DNA of 43,777 nt from Bacteroidaceae bacterium. GTDB taxonomy: Bacteria > Bacteroidota > Bacteroidia > Bacteroidales > Bacteroidaceae. A program made the translations under genes and the position numbers. The stretch is from assembly GCA_017614465.1 (NCBI GenBank), contig JAGABW010000102.1, forward strand, positions 1-43,777. The letters run 5' to 3'. The notes beneath the pieces were generated by a model. The model did no database searches and was not told the DNA's origin. It saw only the letters and a list, made by a program, of their open reading frames with translations. Below are positions 38,794 to 43,777 of the stretch, piece after piece. Position 1 is the stretch's first letter. The number at the start of each line of letters is the position of its first letter.

Positions 38794-38877
38794 AATCTTA
38801 AATTGAATAATTATTTAAAATCCGCATTCTCCCGACAAGCATCATTATAAGCACTGACACTTAATAGCTTTCGGTCA

Positions 38878-38885
38878 CAAAATTA
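38878..38885 (-). promoter_or_regulatory. -7 box for the TonB-C-like gene
   Basis: TAATTTTG on the minus strand matches TAnnTTTG exactly and lies about 85 bp upstream of the start at 38793. No TTTG is present at the usual -33 spacing, so only half of the promoter is supported. Confidence 0.4.
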
Positions 38886-38970
38886 ATCAAAAAAAATATA
38901 CAGAAATAATAAATTAGAAAAAAAGTAAAAATATTTATCATTAAATACGCAATTATTATCATTTTATTAT

Positions 38971-38978
38971 TAACTTTG
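38971..38978 (+). promoter_or_regulatory. -7 box for the IMP cyclohydrolase (and perhaps mre) transcript
   Basis: TAACTTTG matches TAnnTTTG exactly and lies 32 bp before the ATG at 39011, a suitable distance. The -33 box is not recognisable. No other promoter is evident before mreB, 54 bp after this gene, so the shape genes may share this transcript. Confidence 0.5.
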
Positions 38979-39010
38979 CAAACCAATATACATAATATTA
39001 ATTATAAAAG

Positions 39011-39601
39011 ATGAAAACAAAGAAAATAAAGACTGCACTAGTTTCAGTATATCATAAAGATGGTCTTGATGAATTACTTGCAGAACTAAACAAAAACGGT
39101 GTCAAATTTCTTTCAACAGGTGGCACACAATCATTCATAGAAAGTTTAGGATATCAATGTCAGAAAGTTGAAGAACTTACAACTTATCCATCAATTTTAG
39201 GTGGTCGTGTAAAGACTCTTCACCCAAAAGTCTTTGGAGGAATCCTTGGAAGACGTGACTTAGAAAGTGATAAACAGGAAATGGCAAAGTATGAGATTCC
39301 AGAGATTGACCTTGTCATTGTTGACCTTTATCCTTTTGAGGAGACTGTTGCATCTACAAATGACGAACCAACAATCATTGAAAAGATTGACATAGGTGGT
39401 ATCTCACTTATCAGAGCAGCAGCAAAGAATTTCGATGATGTTGTTATCGTACCAAGTAAATCAGAATACAAGCCTTTACTTGACATCATCAAGGCTCAAG
39501 GAGCTGAAACAACAAAGGAACAGCGCAAACAATTTGCAGAACGCGCATTTGCTACTAGTTCACACTACGACACAGCAATCCACGCCTACTTTGCCAAATA
39601 A
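39011..39601 (+). CDS. purH: Stand-alone IMP cyclohydrolase (PurH N-terminal domain)
   Basis: The 196-aa protein matches the N-terminal IMP cyclohydrolase domain of PurH, which closes the ring of FAICAR to give IMP, the last step of purine synthesis. Family motifs are ALVSVYHKDGLDEL, FLSTGGTQSFIESLG, ILGGRVKTLHPKVFGGIL and DLVIVDLYPFEETV. Normal PurH has about 510-530 aa, with an AICAR transformylase domain after this one. Here the frame ends in a clean stop after HAYFAK and no transformylase sequence follows before mreB. The protein is thus either a natural single-domain enzyme with the transformylase encoded elsewhere or a truncation; the intact core favours the former. The symbol refers to the domain. 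Confidence 0.92.
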   Translation: MKTKKIKTALVSVYHKDGLDELLAELNKNGVKFLSTGGTQSFIESLGYQCQKVEELTTYPSILGGRVKTLHPKVFGGILGRRDLESDKQEMAKYEIPEIDLVIVDLYPFEETVASTNDEPTIIEKIDIGGISLIRAAAKNFDDVVIVPSKSEYKPLLDIIKAQGAETTKEQRKQFAERAFATSSHYDTAIHAYFAK

Positions 39602-39655
39602 ATAGCGCATACATAGAGATTTAGAGTATATTAACAGATAAAACCAACAAGCATT

Positions 39656-40678
39656 ATGGGGCTATTCTCATTAACCCAAGATATAGCGATGGACCTTGGC
39701 ACAGCCAACACCATCATTATCTGTAACGGAAAGATTGTAGTTGACGAACCATCAGTAGTTGCATTAGACCGACATACAAACAAAATGATTGAAGTCGGAA
39801 TGAAGGCAAAGATGATGCACGAGAAAACACACCCTGACATCCGTACATGCAGACCATTGAAAGATGGAGTCATTGCCGACTTCAACGCATGTGAGCAAAT
39901 GATGCGTGGTCTGATTAAAAAGATAAGCGCCAGCAAATATTTCTTCACCCCATCTCTTCGTATGGTCATCGGAGTTCCATCAGGTTCTACTGAAGTGGAA
40001 TTACGTGCAGTACGTGACAGTGCTGAGCACTCAGGTGGACGTGACGTATACCTTTTGTTCGAGCCAATGGCAGCAGCCATCGGTATTGGGCTTGATGTTG
40101 TAGCACCTGAAGGCAACATGGTTGTTGACATCGGTGGTGGTTCAACAGAAATCGCAGTCATTTCGCTTGGAGGTATCGTTAGTAACAGTTCCATACGAGT
40201 TGCAGGTGACGAGTTAACTGCTGATATTCAAGAATATATGAGTCGTCAGCACAATGTAAAGGTTTCTGAACGTATGGCTGAGCGTATTAAGATTCATGTT
40301 GGATCCGCATTAACAGATTTGACTGACAATGCACCTGAGGATTATATTGTCCATGGTCCAAACCGAATCACAGCCCTACCAATGGAAATTCCTGTATGTT
40401 ATCAGGAAATTGCGCATTGTATCGACAAGTCTGTAGCAAAAATAGAAACTGCGATTCTGTCAGCATTGGAGAAGACTCCGCCTGAGATATATGCCGACAT
40501 TGTAAAGAACGGAATATGGCTTACTGGTGGAGGTGCATTACTTAGAGGTCTCGACAAGCGACTGACCGATAAGATTCACATTCCATTCCATATTGCAGAA
40601 GATCCGCTACACAGTGTTGCAAAAGGAACTGGTAAAGCTCTTAAAAACATAGCAAACTATCCATTCTTAATGAGATAA
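39656..40678 (+). CDS. mreB: Rod-shape-determining actin homologue MreB
   Basis: MreB forms membrane-bound filaments that direct lateral cell-wall synthesis. The 340-aa protein has the actin-fold phosphate motifs MDLGTANT (residues 12-19) and DIGGGSTEIAV (from Asp158), and the adenosine motif LTGGGALLRGLD near the C-terminus. The start MGLFSLTQ places a short amphipathic N-terminus at the membrane. It is the first gene of mreB-mreC-mreD-mrdA. A strong hairpin lies just after its stop. Confidence 0.98.
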   Translation: MGLFSLTQDIAMDLGTANTIIICNGKIVVDEPSVVALDRHTNKMIEVGMKAKMMHEKTHPDIRTCRPLKDGVIADFNACEQMMRGLIKKISASKYFFTPSLRMVIGVPSGSTEVELRAVRDSAEHSGGRDVYLLFEPMAAAIGIGLDVVAPEGNMVVDIGGGSTEIAVISLGGIVSNSSIRVAGDELTADIQEYMSRQHNVKVSERMAERIKIHVGSALTDLTDNAPEDYIVHGPNRITALPMEIPVCYQEIAHCIDKSVAKIETAILSALEKTPPEIYADIVKNGIWLTGGGALLRGLDKRLTDKIHIPFHIAEDPLHSVAKGTGKALKNIANYPFLMR

Positions 40679-40683
40679 ATAAC

Positions 40684-40716
40684 ATTAGAAGATCCATAAA
40701 ACATGGGTCTTCTAAT
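40684..40716 (+). promoter_or_regulatory. 13-bp hairpin between mreB and mreC
   Basis: ATTAGAAGATCCA (40684-40696) pairs with TGGGTCTTCTAAT (40704-40716) through 13 pairs, one of them G-U, around a 7-nt loop. No T-tract follows. It starts 5 bp after the mreB stop and ends 16 bp before the likely mreC start, so it may limit readthrough or protect the mreB message. Confidence 0.7.
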
Positions 40717-40732
40717 ACTCTATACGTACATA

Positions 40733-41599
40733 ATGCAAAATTTAATAGACTTCATTGTTAAATATAAGTATTGGTTTGTATTTCTCTTACTTGAGGGATT
40801 CAGCCTTTCTTTATTGTTCCGTTTTAACAACTATCAGGGCAGTGTGTTTTTCACTAATGCAAATTCCATGGTAGGAGGTCTATACAATACAGTTAATGGA
40901 GTAACGTCGTACGTAAACTTAGGGGAAGTCAATGCAAAACTTGAATCAGACAATGAATTATTACGTGCCGAGATACATGAGATGAAACGCATATTAGCGG
41001 AGCATCGTGTAGACACGCTGAAATTCAACGGATTCAATCGCGGTCGGTTCAGATTTGTCGGAGCGCAAGTGATTAATGCCACTCTGCATCAAGGAAATAA
41101 CACAATAACCATTAATAAAGGACAGAAAGATGGCATAAAACCAGAAATGGGTGTTATCTGTTCAAGCGGTGTTGTAGGAATTGTTTATCTTACAAGCGAT
41201 CACTATTCTATTGTGATTCCTGTAATAAACGCAAGTTCAAAAGTAAGTTGCCGATTGGGTAAAAGCAACCATTTCGGAACTTTACAATGGCATCATGGAG
41301 ACCCAGAGCATGCTCAGATGATAGGAGTGCCATTACATGTCAAAATCAAAAAAGGACAACTGATAGAGACAAATGGATTCTCTGACATATTCCCTTCATC
41401 AATTCCAATTGGTAGAGTTGAAGACGTAGAGCCATCACAGGATGGGTTATCACATCTCATAACTGTCAAATTATCAACCGATTTCAATTCGTTACAGAAC
41501 GTAAGTGTTATAACTAACTATTCACATGCGGAGAAACGATTATTGGAGCAAAAAGCAGACTCATTGTTAGAAGGTAACGACGAAGAGAGTTTTTATTGA
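40733..41599 (+). CDS. mreC: Rod-shape-determining protein MreC
   Basis: MreC is an inner-membrane protein that links MreB to the periplasmic elongasome and activates PBP2. I place the start at 40733 (MQNLIDFIVKYKYWFVF, 288 aa) because this matches the family; an in-frame ATG at 40703 would lie inside the hairpin. One transmembrane helix (about residues 11-30), a coiled coil (about 63-85, NAKLESDNELLRAEIHEMKR) and the beta-barrel MreC domain (from about 100, with KPEMGVICSSGVVGIV) are visible. The length is normal. Confidence 0.95.
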   Translation: MQNLIDFIVKYKYWFVFLLLEGFSLSLLFRFNNYQGSVFFTNANSMVGGLYNTVNGVTSYVNLGEVNAKLESDNELLRAEIHEMKRILAEHRVDTLKFNGFNRGRFRFVGAQVINATLHQGNNTITINKGQKDGIKPEMGVICSSGVVGIVYLTSDHYSIVIPVINASSKVSCRLGKSNHFGTLQWHHGDPEHAQMIGVPLHVKIKKGQLIETNGFSDIFPSSIPIGRVEDVEPSQDGLSHLITVKLSTDFNSLQNVSVITNYSHAEKRLLEQKADSLLEGNDEESFY

Positions 41600-41659
41600 T
41601 TATTTTGAATCAGCAAATAGCCACAACAACAAACAAACCACATATAAAAGACCAAGTCA

Positions 41660-42190
41660 ATGGGATATAGTACATTAATGAGATTAGCGCGTTTCGCAGT
41701 ACTTCTGATAGTGCAGTTGGTAATATTAAACCACCTCCACTTATTCGGTTATGCGACACCGCTTCTTATTGGTTACATGATAATTTGTTTTGAGACTGGT
41801 ACATCACGTATGTCATTGTTACTATGGGGATTTGCCATAGGTATAATATATGACATTTTCTCTAATACTATAGGGATAGCAGCTTCAAGTTGCACTTTAT
41901 TGGCAATGATTCAGCCTTATCTGGTTAAATTATATATGCCACGAGATATCAACGAATCATTTAAACCGACAATACAGACTTTAGGTATCCAAAAATATTC
42001 ATGGTATGTGTTATCTATGATGGGAATACTTCATTTTGTATTCTACTTCCTACAGGCATTCACCATGGCTGATATTTGGTTAACTATAGGTGCTATGATT
42101 GGTGGCACATTATTATCATCAATATTAATTGTATGCGTTGAATTCATCCTCCATTATTTAAACAACGAGGACGAGAAAGTTAAAATTTAA
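41660..42190 (+). CDS. mreD: Rod-shape-determining protein MreD
   Basis: MreD is a small polytopic membrane protein of the elongasome. The 176-aa sequence has about five hydrophobic helices and the weakly conserved GFAIGIIYDIFSNTIGIAAS near residues 52-71, typical of the family. Assignment rests on this motif, its length and its place between mreC and mrdA. Confidence 0.9.
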   Translation: MGYSTLMRLARFAVLLIVQLVILNHLHLFGYATPLLIGYMIICFETGTSRMSLLLWGFAIGIIYDIFSNTIGIAASSCTLLAMIQPYLVKLYMPRDINESFKPTIQTLGIQKYSWYVLSMMGILHFVFYFLQAFTMADIWLTIGAMIGGTLLSSILIVCVEFILHYLNNEDEKVKI

Positions 42191-42269
42191 TCACACGTAT
42201 ACCATTTATTATTAAGCACTTATATAAGCAATAGAATATATAAGAATTGAATTGTAAAGCATTCTTGTC

Positions 42270-43777
42270 ATGAAAGATGTGTTTTTAGAACGGAGAAAAT
42301 TTGTAATTGCAGGAATTGCATTATTTGTAGTGTTTGTCTACATATGCAGACTAGCATATCTTCAACTTGGGCAGAACGATTATAAAGACACCGCAATTCA
42401 CAATGCCATATACAATAAGGTTTTATTCCCATCACGAGGAGCGATATATGACAGAAACGGGAAATTATTAGTATATAATCAACCCGCATTCGATGTTATG
42501 GTTATCACACGTGAAATTAATGACTTGGACACTCTGGCATTATGTAACACACTGGGAATAAGTAAGGATGAATTTATTAAGATTTTATCTAACATAAAAG
42601 ACACAAGCAAGAATCCAGGTTATTCATCGTATTCACAGCAACTATTCATACCTCAAATACCAGCATCGGAATACTCCATATTACAAGAGAAATTATTCCG
42701 TTTTAAAGGTTTTTATGTTCGTGAGCATAATATCCGTCAATATACATATCCCAATGCCGCACATATCTTAGGCGACATTGCAGAAGTATCGCCTACAGAC
42801 ATAGAAAATGACGATTACTACAAATCAGGAGACTACATAGGCAAACAAGGAGTAGAAAGATCATACGAGAAGGAACTACGAGGTACTAAGGGAGTTGAGG
42901 TATTATTACGTGATTCACGTGGAAAGATCCAAGGAAGATACCGAAACGGAGAATTTGATTCAGTACCTCGTCCTGGGAAGGATTTGCGATTAAGTATAGA
43001 CATTGAGTTACAGGCATTAGGCGAGCGTCTTATGTCTGGAAAACGAGGAAGTATTGTTGCGATTGAACCAAGTACAGGAGAAATTCTTTGTTTGGTATCC
43101 TCACCTACATACGATCCACGCAATCTTATTGGAAAAGAACGCGGTAAACATATTCTAAGTATGGTACAAGACCAAAGGCGTCCTATGTTAAATCGTGCAA
43201 TAGCAGGAGCTTATCCTCCAGGTTCAACATTCAAGCCATCCCAAGGTCTTACATTTCTTCAAGAGGGAATTATCAATACTGGAACACCATTTCCATGTAC
43301 AGGTGGATTTAAATACAAGAACATGAAAGTCGGATGTCATGGTCATCAATCCCCTATTGCATTGATTCCGGCATTGGCAACATCATGTAACGGATATTTC
43401 TGTTGGGGATTGTACCATATGTTCAATAACAGAAGCAAGTATAGTAGCACAAATGAGGCCATGACTACATGGAAAGACTATATGGTCTCAATGGGATTTG
43501 GATATAAATTAGGTATAGACCTTCCTGGTGAAGTACGAGGAATGATACCGAATGCCGAGTATTACACTAAGCATTTGAATCACTGGAATGCATTATCGGT
43601 CATCAGTATATCCATTGGTCAGGGAGAGGTTACACTTACCCCTCTTCAGATAGCCAATCAAGGAGCAACTATTGCAAACAGAGGTCATTACATAACTCCA
43701 CATATCGTAAAGTCAATTAAAGGTGGTAGTATTGCCGATAGTTTGAAGGCGGTGCATCACACAAAGGTTAGTCCAAG
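42270..43777 (+). CDS. mrdA: Penicillin-binding protein 2, elongation transpeptidase (partial, runs off the window)
   Basis: PBP2 cross-links peptidoglycan during lateral growth, together with RodA and MreBCD. The frame is open from ATG 42270 to the window end (502 codons). It has a short cytoplasmic start and one transmembrane helix (about residues 10-30). The PBP dimerisation domain follows (SRGAIYDRNGKLLVYNQPAF near 55-75). The transpeptidase domain has STFK with catalytic Ser319, and SCN at 372-374. The third motif (KSG/KTG) is expected beyond the edge. In Bacteroidales rodA normally follows. Confidence 0.96.
   Translation, partial: MKDVFLERRKFVIAGIALFVVFVYICRLAYLQLGQNDYKDTAIHNAIYNKVLFPSRGAIYDRNGKLLVYNQPAFDVMVITREINDLDTLALCNTLGISKDEFIKILSNIKDTSKNPGYSSYSQQLFIPQIPASEYSILQEKLFRFKGFYVREHNIRQYTYPNAAHILGDIAEVSPTDIENDDYYKSGDYIGKQGVERSYEKELRGTKGVEVLLRDSRGKIQGRYRNGEFDSVPRPGKDLRLSIDIELQALGERLMSGKRGSIVAIEPSTGEILCLVSSPTYDPRNLIGKERGKHILSMVQDQRRPMLNRAIAGAYPPGSTFKPSQGLTFLQEGIINTGTPFPCTGGFKYKNMKVGCHGHQSPIALIPALATSCNGYFCWGLYHMFNNRSKYSSTNEAMTTWKDYMVSMGFGYKLGIDLPGEVRGMIPNAEYYTKHLNHWNALSVISISIGQGEVTLTPLQIANQGATIANRGHYITPHIVKSIKGGSIADSLKAVHHTKVSP

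Noticed and set aside
39631-40194. 187-aa open frame on the minus strand
   Set aside because: It lies wholly antisense to mreB, which is clearly real; the frame is a shadow and its protein has no recognisable features.
40703-40732. Upstream in-frame ATG for mreC
   Set aside because: It falls inside the 3' arm of the hairpin and adds residues not found in related MreC proteins.

Overview
This window looks like a chromosomal segment of a Bacteroidales bacterium, most likely Prevotellaceae-like. The supporting signs are two SusC/SusD (RagA/RagB) outer-membrane pairs, a BspA-like leucine-rich repeat protein, surface-type lipoproteins with acidic residues right after the lipid cysteine, TAnnTTTG-type promoter boxes, and zinc-free (Cys-minus) forms of S4, S14 and L36. 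Genus is inferred, not shown. I see no tRNA, rRNA, CRISPR array or intact insertion sequence.

Region 1 (1-18822, all minus strand) is accessory and surface-related. A seven-gene operon reads from 18822 down to 1293: a four-repeat FAS1 (fasciclin) lipoprotein, SusC, SusD, a FAS1 lipoprotein with a C-terminal beta-rich domain, a second such FAS1 lipoprotein, a second SusC and a second SusD. It ends in a strong terminator at 1219-1275. Downstream lies a BspA-like LRR gene that is cut by the window edge and interrupted by an in-frame TAG at 823-825. The operon has no glycoside hydrolase, protease, sigma/anti-sigma pair or hybrid two-component regulator, so its ligand is open. It is the most interesting system here.

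Region 2 (18823-19644) is an AT-rich spacer. It holds the likely promoter of the FAS1/SusCD operon, the terminator of the ribosomal cluster, and a less AT-rich patch that may be a decayed mobile element.

Region 3 (19645-37825, minus strand) is the fused str-S10-spc-alpha ribosomal cluster. In order of transcription it is rpsL, rpsG, fusA, rpsJ, rplC, rplD, rplW, rplB, rpsS, rplV, rpsC, rplP, rpmC, rpsQ, rplN, rplX, rplE, rpsN, rpsH, rplF, rplR, rpsE, rpmD, rplO, secY, map, infA, rpmJ, rpsM, rpsK, rpsD, rpoA, rplQ. A promoter with a perfect TAnnTTTG box lies upstream of rpsL. Two small genes, rpmD (58 aa) and rpmJ (38 aa), were found by reading the gaps. Unexplained RNA structure candidates lie between fusA and rpsJ, between rpsN and rpsH, and between rpsK and rpsD.

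Region 4 (37826-43777) holds a gene-free promoter spacer, a small secreted TonB-C-like protein (minus), and a plus-strand purine and cell-shape cluster: a stand-alone IMP cyclohydrolase (the purH N-terminal domain only), mreB, mreC, mreD and the start of mrdA (PBP2), which runs off the window. A 13-bp hairpin sits between mreB and mreC.
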